The notes beneath the pieces were generated by a model that worked only from the letters and a program-made list of their open reading frames with translations, made no database searches and was not told where the DNA came from. This document shows, in pieces, positions 24,579 to 33,147 of a stretch of 36,562 nucleotides of DNA. How positions within the stretch are numbered: the stretch's first letter is position 1; each line of letters begins with the position of its first letter. This DNA is from Tatlockia sp. (lineage in GTDB: Bacteria; Pseudomonadota; Gammaproteobacteria; Legionellales; Legionellaceae): contig JACCWI010000041.1 of NCBI GenBank assembly GCA_013697725.1, positions 1-36,562 of the forward strand, in the 5' to 3' direction. The position numbers and the translations under genes are program-made.

Positions 24579-25570
24579 TTTAAACCTCGGTATTTGGTAA
24601 GTTTCTGTTCAATGGCGCCAAAATAAGACTGTCCTTGGGGATCAAGCATTTCAATGCGAATGCAATCACCAAAATGCATAAATTCAGTTTGAGCTTTACC
24701 TTCTGCGATGATTTCCATCATGCGTTTCTCAGCAATACAAGAGGATCCTTTGCTGCGATCTAAATTAGACACTGTCCCAGAACCTATTATAGTTCCGGCT
24801 GCTAGAGCTCTTGTCTTTGCGGCATGGCTTAGTAAATCTGGAAATGAGAAGGTCATGTCTATACCCGCGTTAGGCTGGCCAAACAATTGACCATTTAATT
24901 GACTTATAAGCGGCAAATGTAGACGCTGACCATCCCAATAGGGTTCAAGCTCATCAGGAGTGATGGCAACCGGCGAAAAGCTGCTGGCAGGCTTAGATTG
25001 AAAAAAACCAAAACCGCGGCCAATTTCAGCTGGTATTAAATTGCGCAAGGAAACATCATTGACGAGCATCAATAATTTAATGTGTGACTCTGCTTCCGCT
25101 GGATTTAAACCCATGGGAACGTCATCACTAATGATGGCCACCTCAGCCTCAAAGTCAACGCCATAAGCTTCATCAATAACGGTGATGTCGTCTCGTGGCC
25201 CTAAAAAAGCATCTGAACCACCTTGATACATTAAAGGAACTGTCCAAAAGTCAGCGGGCATTTCTGCGCCCCGTGCTTTACGCACAAGCTCCACATGATT
25301 TACATAAGCGCTGCCATCAGCCCACTGAAAAGCGCGAGGTAGGGGGGAGGCCATCGATTCGACGAGGAAAGGAAAGGTATTGGCTATTTTTTCTTCATTG
25401 AGGTCTAAATAGATTTCATTTAATTGCCCTTCAACTTCTTTCCAATTCTCTATGGCACCTTGTAAGGTTTTAGCGATAGATTCTACTTTAATCGCTTGAG
25501 TTAACTGCTTGTTCACCACACAAAGTTCACCATCACGGCTTTTTTCTGATTTTAAGCTGGCTAATTTCAT
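24575..25570 (-). CDS. fahA: Fumarylacetoacetate hydrolase family protein
   Basis: A 331-residue enzyme of the FAH fold that cleaves fumarylacetoacetate to fumarate and acetoacetate, the final step of tyrosine catabolism. Metal-binding residues are in DEAYGVDFEAEVAIISDD, and the catalytic-site segment includes GRGFGFFQSKPASSFSP and GTIIGSGTVSNLDRSKGSSC. The length and these stretches match bacterial FAH of about 330 residues. It sits 9 bases downstream of the HPPD gene and overlaps maiA by 4 bases. GAGA lies a few bases before the ATG. Confidence 0.93.
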   Translation of the reverse strand: MKLASLKSEKSRDGELCVVNKQLTQAIKVESIAKTLQGAIENWKEVEGQLNEIYLDLNEEKIANTFPFLVESMASPLPRAFQWADGSAYVNHVELVRKARGAEMPADFWTVPLMYQGGSDAFLGPRDDITVIDEAYGVDFEAEVAIISDDVPMGLNPAEAESHIKLLMLVNDVSLRNLIPAEIGRGFGFFQSKPASSFSPVAITPDELEPYWDGQRLHLPLISQLNGQLFGQPNAGIDMTFSFPDLLSHAAKTRALAAGTIIGSGTVSNLDRSKGSSCIAEKRMMEIIAEGKAQTEFMHFGDCIRIEMLDPQGQSYFGAIEQKLTKYRGLK

Positions 25571-25579
25571 GCTTTATTC

Positions 25580-26632
25580 TCAAGATGGTTCATTTAAGGT
25601 TCCCCGTTTTATCTGATCCCGTTCGATTGCTTCAAACAGGGCTTGGAAATTGCCTTCGCCAAACCCTTGATTGCCACGACGTTGAATAATTTCAAAAAAA
25701 ACAGGCCCAAAGACATTTTCAGTAAAAATTTGCAATAGCAGACCCGACTTCGGGTCTATTTCACCATCGATTAAAATGCGTTCTCTAGCCAGGTCAGCTA
25801 AGGGTTCGCTATGCCAGGGAACTCGTTGATTAATCATTTCATAATAGGTTTCAGGAACATCTAGAAAGGAAACGCCATTTTGTCTGAGCTTGTTAACAGT
25901 TTGATAGATATTTTCAGTACCCAGAGCGATATGCTGAATCCCTTCACCCTTATAATCAGCCAGGAATTCCTCAATCTGCGAGTGATCATCTTTGGATTCA
26001 TTTAAGGGTATTCTTATTTTATCGCAGGGACTTGCCAGAGCTCGACTTATTAAACCTGTCATCTTACCGACAATATTAAAAAACCGAATTTCGCGAAAAT
26101 TAAAAATAGATTCATAAAAATGAGCCCATTTATCCATATTACCGCGAAAGACGTTGTGAGTAAGGTGATCAATAAAAGTTAGGCCACAGTTCTTGCCATT
26201 TGAGTGAGCCTTGATATTAGTCAACTGATCCTGAAAGGGCTGATGATTTTCGTCCACAAAATAAATGACGCTGCCGCCAATGGCTTGAATGGCTGGTAAC
26301 CCATGAGCGATTAATTCACTGTCGTGAAAAGGGTCAGCCCCGTTTTTAATCGCCTGGAGATAAGCTTCATTGGCGTTCTTGGTGCGAAAACCCATGGCAC
26401 AAGCACCGGCGCCATGGGTGAGGGCGTGTTCTTCTGCCTGACAATCGCGAGCTGCATTGATGATAAATTGAATATTGCCTTGTTGATAAAATTTAATATC
26501 CTTACTTTTATGGACAGCAGTTTGTATAAAACCCATAGCTCTAAATTGCTGCTCCAGGATCTGAGGATCGGGAGCTGAAAATTCTAAAAAGGCAAAGCCA
26601 TCCAGTTCGCAAGGGTTTTTGTTATTATCCAT
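25580..26632 (-). CDS. hppD: 4-hydroxyphenylpyruvate dioxygenase (legiolysin-like)
   Basis: A 350-residue non-heme Fe(II) enzyme that turns 4-hydroxyphenylpyruvate into homogentisate. Two vicinal-oxygen-chelate domains are seen; the iron ligands are H156 (IDHLTHNV), H234 (GIQHIAL) and E314 (PVFFEIIQRRG). The protein closely resembles Legionella legiolysin (Lly), linked with brown pigment, fluorescence and haemolysis from homogentisate polymer (established knowledge). The start is ATG 26632 with GGAG about 8 bases upstream; the frame can be read from a GTG at 26641. It is the third gene of the operon ldh, O-methyltransferase, hppD, fahA, maiA. Homogentisate 1,2-dioxygenase, the step between it and maiA, is not in the window. 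Confidence 0.96.
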   Translation of the reverse strand: MDNNKNPCELDGFAFLEFSAPDPQILEQQFRAMGFIQTAVHKSKDIKFYQQGNIQFIINAARDCQAEEHALTHGAGACAMGFRTKNANEAYLQAIKNGADPFHDSELIAHGLPAIQAIGGSVIYFVDENHQPFQDQLTNIKAHSNGKNCGLTFIDHLTHNVFRGNMDKWAHFYESIFNFREIRFFNIVGKMTGLISRALASPCDKIRIPLNESKDDHSQIEEFLADYKGEGIQHIALGTENIYQTVNKLRQNGVSFLDVPETYYEMINQRVPWHSEPLADLARERILIDGEIDPKSGLLLQIFTENVFGPVFFEIIQRRGNQGFGEGNFQALFEAIERDQIKRGTLNEPS

Positions 26633-26668
26633 TACCAACACTCCATGTTTTATTAGGTTAAATACCCG

Positions 26669-27349
26669 TTAAACCTTAGATACTATAAAATCTGCCTTAG
26701 GCTTCACTAAAAACAAACCGTCAGCAATAGCTAAAAGACTCAAATCTACCCGCTCATCTTGTTTTAAAAATTGATTGAGTCGACGAATTTCTCGAACCTG
26801 TCCCGCAGTTTCTTGCTCATCAATAACCTTACCATCCCAGAAAATGTTGTCTATAGCAATCAACCCTCTGGGGCTTAATAATTGCAAACTTAGTTCATAG
26901 TAATTGAGATAATTAGTTTTATCGGCATCAATAAAAATAAAATCAAATTGATGTTTATAACCTTCTTTAAGCAAATTATTTAAGGTATCCAGAGCAGGAG
27001 CTAAACGTAAGGTTATTTTATGATCTTGCTTGGCTTCATGCCAAAATGGTTTTCCTACCGCCGTCCACTCAGCATTAAGATCACAGCTAATAAGTTCGCC
27101 ATCTTCGGGCAAAGCCAAGGACATGGCTAAAGCGCTATAACCGGTGAAGGTACCTAACTCCAAAACTTTACGGGCTGAAATGAGTTTTATCAGAAACTGC
27201 ATAAACTGAGCTTGCTCAGGGGCTACTTGCATTCCCGCAAGTGGCATTTTTGCGGTTTCTTGGCGCAGAGATTTTAAAACCGGATGTTCACGTAGCGAAA
27301 CATCAAGCATGTAATCGTATAAGGCCGGTGTAAGGTTTAGTTGTTTCAT
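26669..27349 (-). CDS. SAM-dependent O-methyltransferase (catechol/caffeoyl-CoA type)
   Basis: A 226-residue methyltransferase of the family that includes catechol and caffeoyl-CoA O-methyltransferases. SAM motif I is VLELGTFTGYSALA (62-75) and the metal-binding Asp motif is FDFIFIDADKTNYLNYYE (D141, D143). The pattern EHPVLKSLRQETAKMPLAGM near the N-terminus fits the family's capping region. A catechol-like substrate is expected, and homogentisate or a related o-/p-diphenol is a reasonable guess given its place between ldh and hppD. AGAGG is about 10 bases upstream of the ATG, and the stop of ldh lies only 5 bases away. Confidence 0.88.
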   Translation of the reverse strand: MKQLNLTPALYDYMLDVSLREHPVLKSLRQETAKMPLAGMQVAPEQAQFMQFLIKLISARKVLELGTFTGYSALAMSLALPEDGELISCDLNAEWTAVGKPFWHEAKQDHKITLRLAPALDTLNNLLKEGYKHQFDFIFIDADKTNYLNYYELSLQLLSPRGLIAIDNIFWDGKVIDEQETAGQVREIRRLNQFLKQDERVDLSLLAIADGLFLVKPKADFIVSKV

Positions 27350-27354
27350 TCGTA

Positions 27355-28458
27355 TTAGACCTCTGAATGGGGCGTTGGAATTAATCCAAGTTTTTCTTGA
27401 GCTAAGGTGTCTGCTATCTCATTGGTTGGACGATTTTCCTTTAGTGAGCGAGAAAAAATAACTTGTAACGATTGGTGAATCCCATCAATTTGCTGGCTCA
27501 CTAAATATTCAGGCGTATGTAAATATTTACTCGCGGCAAAAATTAAGCCTCCGGCGTTAATTACATAATCAGTAGCATAAAGAATACCTTTGTCATGTAA
27601 TAAATTACCATGATAGCTCTGAGCTAATTGGTTATTTGCAGCACCAGCTACGATAGAAGTTTGTAATTGGCTAATGGTTCTGTCATTGATTACCGCACCT
27701 AAGGCGCAGGGAGCAAAGACATCGCAGGCAACGCTATGAATTGTTTCTGGGGTCACTACACGCGCACCAAATTCTTTAGCAGCAAGTTCAGTGGAAACTT
27801 GATTAATATCGGCAACGATTAACTGTGCACCTAATTCATGAAGATGACTTGCCAGCGCATAGCCAACATGACCTAAGCCTTGAATAGCGATTTCCAGGCC
27901 TTCGAGCTTCGATTTACCTAATTTGAATTCTACAGCCGCTTGAATTCCTCGCAGCACGCCCATTGCCGTGGAAGGAGATGGATTGCCATTATGCCGTGAT
28001 AAACCGGCCACATAATTTGTGTGTTGAGCGATGAGATCCATATCTGCCAATTGCGTGCCGCTATCCATAGCAGTGATGTAGCGCCCACCTAATTCGTTAA
28101 CGAATTTACCAAAAGCATGCAAATAAGCTTCTCGGTTAAAGGACGTTTTAGGTTTTATAATGACCGCCTTGCCGCCGCCCAAGGGTAGGTTAACCGAAGC
28201 TGCTTTATAGCTCATTCCCTTTGCCAGGCGCATTGCATCAGAGACTGCACTTGAGGTCGAAGGGTATTCGATAAAACGACATCCACCAAGTGATGGGCCT
28301 AAAGCGGTACTATGAATAGCAATTATAGCTTTCATTCCTGTTTCCGGATCGACTTTGAAATGTAAATCACCGAAGCCCTGCTCTATCGCATAATCAAGAA
28401 AGTCTTCTTCAGGTAAATAAGAGGCTTCTTTTATTTTGATTGTATCAATTGAAATCAT
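27355..28458 (-). CDS. Leucine/phenylalanine dehydrogenase family protein
   Basis: A 367-residue NAD-dependent amino-acid dehydrogenase of the Glu/Leu/Phe/Val family, converting an L-amino acid to its 2-oxo acid and ammonia. Two lysines align with the substrate and catalytic lysines of leucine dehydrogenase: K85 (GMSYKAAS) and K97 (PLGGGKAVII). NAD binding is seen at GLGHVG (194-199). Database names usually read leucine dehydrogenase, but heading an aromatic-degradation operon makes phenylalanine or tyrosine a plausible substrate, feeding phenylpyruvates to HPPD; this is inference. It is the first gene of the operon and has a good promoter. Confidence 0.9.
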   Translation of the reverse strand: MISIDTIKIKEASYLPEEDFLDYAIEQGFGDLHFKVDPETGMKAIIAIHSTALGPSLGGCRFIEYPSTSSAVSDAMRLAKGMSYKAASVNLPLGGGKAVIIKPKTSFNREAYLHAFGKFVNELGGRYITAMDSGTQLADMDLIAQHTNYVAGLSRHNGNPSPSTAMGVLRGIQAAVEFKLGKSKLEGLEIAIQGLGHVGYALASHLHELGAQLIVADINQVSTELAAKEFGARVVTPETIHSVACDVFAPCALGAVINDRTISQLQTSIVAGAANNQLAQSYHGNLLHDKGILYATDYVINAGGLIFAASKYLHTPEYLVSQQIDGIHQSLQVIFSRSLKENRPTNEIADTLAQEKLGLIPTPHSEV

Positions 28459-28490
28459 TAAGTTGATTTTCCCCTGAATTTTTATTCTCT

Positions 28491-28519
28491 GTTATAAATC
28501 CATTCTAACTTGAAATCAA
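28491..28519 (-). promoter_or_regulatory. Promoter of the aromatic amino-acid operon
   Basis: On the minus strand TTGATT and TATAAC are separated by 17 bases, giving an expected transcript start about 25 bases before the ldh ATG. The region is shared with the divergent exported-protein gene. Confidence 0.6.
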
Positions 28520-28585
28520 TGGGAGTTTTAATTTATGAGATCCATAGTGTAAACTGGCCGAAGTGAATTTCTCGCGGGGATTTTG

Positions 28586-29299
28586 ATGAAAAAGATAGTT
28601 GGATTACTTGCTTTAAGCTTGGCGGCTTTAACTACCCAAGCTGTAGCAACTCAAAAATTAGCCTTGGATAAAGTAGTTTTTCAAGTTTCTGCCAAACAAT
28701 GGGTTAGTACCCAATCAGCTCTGCTATCTGTCACTATCAATATGACTTTGGCCAATGCTGATCTTGTCAAGGCACGCGCTGATATTATGAAAAACTTAAC
28801 TTCTCTTGCAACAGGTGACTGGCAATTAACACAATTTGACCGCTCTCAGGACAGTTCAGGTTTGGAAAAATTATATGTAGCTGCCCAGTCGAGAGTTTTA
28901 CAAGCCAATCTGACGGACATTTATAACAATGCAAAAAAAGTTAGTAAACCTGGCGCAACTTATGAAATTAGCGGCGTAGAATTTAAACCAAGTTTAGACG
29001 AGTTACAGCAGACTAAATCTCAATTGCGTGAACGGTTGTATCAGCAAATTAACGAAGAAACGACTCGATTAAATAAAGTATTTAATAGTCAAACTTACAG
29101 TCTAAATCGTATTTATTTTTTTGATGGGGAACAATTAGTACCCATGACTAAGGCCTATCAGCCGGCAGAATTTAAAACGCTAGCTGTTAATGCCGTAGCA
29201 GCACCAGCTCCACTGTCTGTCTCTAATGAATTAATAATGGGTGCAATTGTTGAGCTTGCTTCAACACGTGCAGGGAGTTCTGCAGTTGCAACTCATTGA
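28586..29299 (+). CDS. Exported protein of unknown function (SIMPL-like?)
   Basis: A 237-residue protein with a signal peptide (KKIVGLLALSLAALTTQAVA, cleavage near AVA-T). The mature part has beta strands alternating with helices (VSAKQWVSTQSALLSVTINM, then a helix LVKARADIMKNLTSLA, later a long helix LQQTKSQLRERLYQQINEE). This could be a SIMPL (DUF541)-type fold, but key signature residues are not clear, so the label is tentative. ATG 28586 follows GGGGA; the TTG just before it is less likely to be the start. The end overlaps the phosphodiesterase gene by 14 bases, which suggests cotranscription with ugpQ and ugpB. Confidence 0.65.
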   Translation: MKKIVGLLALSLAALTTQAVATQKLALDKVVFQVSAKQWVSTQSALLSVTINMTLANADLVKARADIMKNLTSLATGDWQLTQFDRSQDSSGLEKLYVAAQSRVLQANLTDIYNNAKKVSKPGATYEISGVEFKPSLDELQQTKSQLRERLYQQINEETTRLNKVFNSQTYSLNRIYFFDGEQLVPMTKAYQPAEFKTLAVNAVAAPAPLSVSNELIMGAIVELASTRAGSSAVATH

Positions 29300-30008
29300 A
29301 CGTGTCATTGGCCATCGTGGAGCTGCAGCTTATGCTCCGGAAAATACCATCGCCTCGTTTGACAAAGCCTTGAGCCTGGGTTGTAAATACTTGGAATTTG
29401 ATGTGATGCTTAGCGCCGATGGGGAGCCTTTTGTTTTTCATGATGAATTACTCAAACGTACAACGAATGGCCAAGGCGAGTTTGGAAAAGTGAGCACGGA
29501 GTATTTACAGAACCTGGATGCAGGGAAATGGTTTTCAAAGCGTTTTCTAGGTGAAAAAATTCCTCATCTCAGAGAAGCTTTGCAATGGCTGACCTTTTCC
29601 AATTCGCAAGCCAATATTGAAATAAAACCTTATCCAGGAACCTCTCAGGAAACTACTCTGGCGGTACTTGCTCATATTAATCGTTATTGGCCACCAAAAA
29701 AAGAATTGCCCTTGATCTCCAGTTTTGATTATTCAGCACTATTACTTTGCCGCACACTTTCTCCTGAGATGCCAATAGGATTGCTTTTGCATGAATGGGA
29801 CAAAGATTGGCTCATCAAGGCTCAAGAACTGCAGTGTTTTTCCCTGCATTTTCACAAACGCGCATTAAATTCTCAACGGGTTAAGCAAGTAAAAGAACAA
29901 GGGTATGCCGTTTTAGTCTATACCGTTAATCGGCGACGTTTGGCAAATAAATTATTTAATTGGGGGGTGGATGCCGTATTTAGCGACTACCCTGATTTGC
30001 TATCATAA
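29286..30008 (+). CDS. ugpQ: Glycerophosphodiester phosphodiesterase
   Basis: A 240-residue GDPD-family TIM-barrel enzyme that hydrolyses glycerophosphodiesters to sn-glycerol 3-phosphate and an alcohol. Catalytic and metal residues: H10-R11 in IGHRGAAAYAPENT, E37 and D39 in LEFDVML, H52 in FVFHDELL. It has no signal peptide and is probably cytoplasmic, like UgpQ. The frame runs back to 29241, but the start is placed at the TTG at 29286: GGGAG lies about 8 bases upstream and the family motif begins right after it. It overlaps the preceding gene by 14 bases and the ugpB start as TAATG. Confidence 0.88.
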   Translation: MQLIERVIGHRGAAAYAPENTIASFDKALSLGCKYLEFDVMLSADGEPFVFHDELLKRTTNGQGEFGKVSTEYLQNLDAGKWFSKRFLGEKIPHLREALQWLTFSNSQANIEIKPYPGTSQETTLAVLAHINRYWPPKKELPLISSFDYSALLLCRTLSPEMPIGLLLHEWDKDWLIKAQELQCFSLHFHKRALNSQRVKQVKEQGYAVLVYTVNRRRLANKLFNWGVDAVFSDYPDLLS

Positions 30009-31276
30009 TGCGCCTTGCTAGTTTTATTTTTTTATATTTTTTCATGGGCTTTCTTTACGCAAAACCTGTTGAATTAGTCATGTGGCATTCACTTGCCGGG
30101 CAAACGGGTGATGAGGTGCGCGAGCTTGTCGCGGATTTTAATCTAAGCCAAAAGAATTTTGCGATAAAATTAATTTATAAAGGCGAATATACTGAAGCAC
30201 TAACTAGTTTTGCCGCCGCATTTCGGGCTAAGCAACCACCGGCTCTTGTTCAAATTTTTGAAGTAGGTAAAGCAACCATGCTTCATCCCAGAGGCATCAT
30301 CAAACCCATTGAAGAGCTTATGAATGAACAAGGCATTTTTTTGCCTAAGGCCAGCTTCTTACCTGCTTTGCGGGATTTTTATAGCGTGAATAGCCAGTTG
30401 GTGGCGATGCCTTTTAACAGTTCGATTCCAGTTGTTTTTTACAATGCTGATTTGCTAAAAAAGCTAGGCTATGCAGAAAATGATTTTCCTCATACTTGGG
30501 ATGAGATGGAAAATCTTGCTGCGAAATTGCATAAAACAGGTTCGCCTTGTGTGCTTACCAGTGCTTATCCTGGCTGGATTTTAATTGAGTCTTTTTCTGC
30601 GATTCATGGTTTGCCGATGATAGATAAGAAATCATCAAAGGCCACTTATAATAATAAAGCAATAATCAATCATCTTGAGCGTTTAAAAAGCTGGCAGCAC
30701 GCCCATTATTTTGAATATGGCGGTAGGGCGAGCGATGCAACAGTCTTATTCACCTCAGGCCGTTGTGCGATGTTTGCTCAATCTTCAGGCAGTTATAACG
30801 GCTTGAAAAATTTAGTAGATTTTCGGGTAGGGGTTGCACTTTTGCCCTTGGATACTCGAGTTTCAAAAATTCGCGCAAATAATCTGGTCGGTGGCGCAGC
30901 TTTGTGGGCAGTTGCTGGACAAAAACCAATTGTTTATCAAGGGATTGCTCAATTTATATCTTATATTTCACAATCAAGGATACAAGAACGCTGGCATCAA
31001 CAGACGGGTTATTTGCCCTTGGGCGTAGAAGGAATTTATTCCGGTTTAGTAGAAAATTCACAACATCCTGTCTTAGCTTTGGCTCAGATAGACTTGGCGT
31101 CTAAGACCGCGAAAGTTCAGCATAATTCGGGGCCGCAAAATCAAATAAGAACAATTAATGATGAGGCTTTAGAAGCAATTTTTGCTGGAATTAAAACTCC
31201 TAAGCAAGCCATGGATGCTGCAGTGAAAGAAGCTAATTTTAAACTCTTACGTTTTTTTCGAAATGCCGGTGAATGA
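30008..31276 (+). CDS. ugpB: Glycerol-3-phosphate-type ABC transporter binding protein (UgpB family)
   Basis: A 422-residue periplasmic solute-binding protein of family 1 (UgpB). A signal peptide (about 1-18, MRLASFIFLYFFMGFLYAKP) is followed by the typical start VELVMWHSLAGQTGDEV. Further family segments are NYNA-like VFYNADLLKKLGY, the tryptophan-rich pocket strand PGWILIESF, and the C-terminal QERWHQQTGYLPL. In E. coli UgpB binds sn-glycerol 3-phosphate and glycerophosphodiesters. It begins inside the ugpQ stop codon (TAATG), so the two are translationally coupled. No permease or ATPase gene follows: the next gene is convergent 7 bases on, so ugpA, ugpE and ugpC must be elsewhere or lost. 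Confidence 0.92.
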   Translation: MRLASFIFLYFFMGFLYAKPVELVMWHSLAGQTGDEVRELVADFNLSQKNFAIKLIYKGEYTEALTSFAAAFRAKQPPALVQIFEVGKATMLHPRGIIKPIEELMNEQGIFLPKASFLPALRDFYSVNSQLVAMPFNSSIPVVFYNADLLKKLGYAENDFPHTWDEMENLAAKLHKTGSPCVLTSAYPGWILIESFSAIHGLPMIDKKSSKATYNNKAIINHLERLKSWQHAHYFEYGGRASDATVLFTSGRCAMFAQSSGSYNGLKNLVDFRVGVALLPLDTRVSKIRANNLVGGAALWAVAGQKPIVYQGIAQFISYISQSRIQERWHQQTGYLPLGVEGIYSGLVENSQHPVLALAQIDLASKTAKVQHNSGPQNQIRTINDEALEAIFAGIKTPKQAMDAAVKEANFKLLRFFRNAGE

Positions 31277-31283
31277 GACTGGC

Positions 31284-32240
31284 TTATTTGTGGGTTAAAA
31301 CCAATCCCACTGCCGCAATTCGTTCCACGTTTTTATATTGAATAAGAGATAATTCTTCGCTAAATATATCAGGATCTATCTCTTCATAGGAAAAAAGGAA
31401 TTTTTTTTCAGAAATGATCTCTTCACATAGTCTAAAAAACCTATCTTCACCATTTATGATACAGCTACCTGTATACATCGCAAGACTTGCTCCAGTCCGC
31501 AAATATTCCATAGCTTGTTTGACTATTTTAAAAGCTATTTCAGCTCCATGGTAATCACCGCCATTGCGGTAACTTCGATTACGTTGGTCCATGATAAATG
31601 GAGGGTTAGAGATAAGTAAATCAGCACCAGCTGGAGCACTACTGAGAATATCAGAATGATAAAAAGCAACGTTTTCGCAGTTATTTAACCGAGCATTAGC
31701 TTTGGCAAAGTTAAACACTTCATGATTGATATCGCAGAGAATCTTCATCTCACTCTCCAACGAAAGAGCCCCTACTCCCGATCCACAACCAATATCTAAA
31801 ATTGTCTGTGCAGGTAGATTTAGGCGATGCAAAAAATTAACGAAGCGATAGGAATCAGGCCCAAAAAATATTGCTGATTCTTCAAGAGTAGGAAAAGAAG
31901 AATGAGCAAATAATTTTGCGTTTAGCGTTGCGAATCGGACTCGACTTTTAATAGTACCTGCTTGGTTAATCAAAAGATCGGCGTCATTTAAAAGTTGCAA
32001 AATATAACTCGGAAGATACTCTTGAGGGAAAGCTCGGTTCCATCCAAAAAATTGACGAAGAATTTCTTTCTCAGATAATTCCTGTAAGTCAATTATTCGT
32101 TTTAAAACGCGACGATGAGTTTCAGGTGTTACAGTAGTAAACTGGTATCCCTTAGCTCTAAGATAACATCCTACATCCAGAATTATTGAAACTAATTTAT
32201 TATCAATATCCCTATCAACTTGAGATCTATCGTAATTCAT
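31284..32240 (-). CDS. Class I methyltransferase with NPPF motif
   Basis: A 318-residue SAM-dependent methyltransferase. Residues about 1-135 are a helical N-terminal domain of unknown role; the Rossmann domain follows with motif I DIGCGSG (149-155) and SNPPF (211-215), the signature of enzymes that methylate planar nitrogen atoms such as adenine N6, guanine N2 or glutamine amides. This could fit a guanidine or amide nitrogen as well; that is inference. It overlaps the amidinohydrolase-like gene as ATGA, with GGGAGG just upstream, so the two are coupled. It converges on ugpB with 7 bases between stops. PrmC-type function is an alternative, but the N-terminal domain does not look like PrmC. 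Confidence 0.85.
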   Translation of the reverse strand: MNYDRSQVDRDIDNKLVSIILDVGCYLRAKGYQFTTVTPETHRRVLKRIIDLQELSEKEILRQFFGWNRAFPQEYLPSYILQLLNDADLLINQAGTIKSRVRFATLNAKLFAHSSFPTLEESAIFFGPDSYRFVNFLHRLNLPAQTILDIGCGSGVGALSLESEMKILCDINHEVFNFAKANARLNNCENVAFYHSDILSSAPAGADLLISNPPFIMDQRNRSYRNGGDYHGAEIAFKIVKQAMEYLRTGASLAMYTGSCIINGEDRFFRLCEEIISEKKFLFSYEEIDPDIFSEELSLIQYKNVERIAAVGLVLTHK

Positions 32241-33115
32241 GAGCCTCCCGAATCGTTATCCATATTATAAACTTGAGTAACGAGGCACGCAGCACTTCCA
32301 CCCGCTAATTGAAATTGGTCTAGAGCAGTGTGATAGACTTTTTTACCCATCTTAGTCAAAATTTTCCCGATACTAGGAATATAATTACCGAGGATCACTG
32401 AGTTATTTACTTCAACCCAGTTCAAACCAAACCTCACTGCCTCTTCACGGGGTACAGGAATTAGGGTTTTAACGCTTCTGCAAAGGATCTCCCAAGAGGC
32501 CTGTGTAAATGCATCTTTATAAGCAAACACAGTTCCATCATTTAAGATTGAGAGAGCCATATCCAAATGAAAAAAATACGGATCTTTTAGTTCAAGGGGA
32601 ATGATGGGTTTTTTAAAAAAATGTGCTAATTCCTTGGCCGCTTTAAGCTCGGTACGAAAACCAAAGCCCATAAAAATTTTTTTGTCTTTGTTAAAAACAA
32701 CCACATCACCACCTTCCAGGCGTCGGTCTGCACATCCTTCAATACGAATACCTAATTTCTCAAGGTGAAGCCGTCGCAACTCAAATTCAACTCTTCTTTC
32801 CGGGAATGTAGGATGAGTAACGAATGCTCGTATTCCATTGGTTTCTTTTACTAAAATAACGCTGTCCTTGATAAATACAGAATCATAAGATCCATGTATA
32901 AATGGGGCAAGCAAAATCTGTGCACCACAATCATGCAGAAGGGTTACAAAATTAAGATGCTGCTTTTTGGTTTTTTCCGGGCAAGTTGAAGAAATTTTCA
33001 TGTAAGGATTAATGGTCCAAGCAATTTTAAAAGTACAGGCATCTGTTTGAAAATGATCATCGCTTATTGAGCAGCATGCCTCACTTACTAGAATTATTGG
33101 ATTTTGCTGTCTCAT
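32237..33115 (-). CDS. Amidinotransferase / arginine-deiminase-fold hydrolase (DDAH-like)
   Basis: A 292-residue guanidino-group-modifying-enzyme fold protein. The family landmarks are DSVFIKD (D78, D84), LEGGDVVV (E134, D137), the catalytic His in YFFHLDMALSI (H183), and the nucleophile Cys277 in AGGSAACLV. These match dimethylargininase and related amidinotransferases, which act on arginine or other guanidines through a Cys-thiouronium intermediate. Hydrolase or transferase activity cannot be told apart here. A strong AGGAGA site precedes the ATG. It overlaps the methyltransferase gene by 4 bases and diverges from the diiron-oxidase gene, the two ATGs being 33 bases apart (or 96 if the oxidase starts at 33211). 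Confidence 0.88.
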   Translation of the reverse strand: MRQQNPIILVSEACCSISDDHFQTDACTFKIAWTINPYMKISSTCPEKTKKQHLNFVTLLHDCGAQILLAPFIHGSYDSVFIKDSVILVKETNGIRAFVTHPTFPERRVEFELRRLHLEKLGIRIEGCADRRLEGGDVVVFNKDKKIFMGFGFRTELKAAKELAHFFKKPIIPLELKDPYFFHLDMALSILNDGTVFAYKDAFTQASWEILCRSVKTLIPVPREEAVRFGLNWVEVNNSVILGNYIPSIGKILTKMGKKVYHTALDQFQLAGGSAACLVTQVYNMDNDSGGS

Positions 33116-33147
33116 TAACTCTCCTGAAAGGACAATAAATTAAGCAT

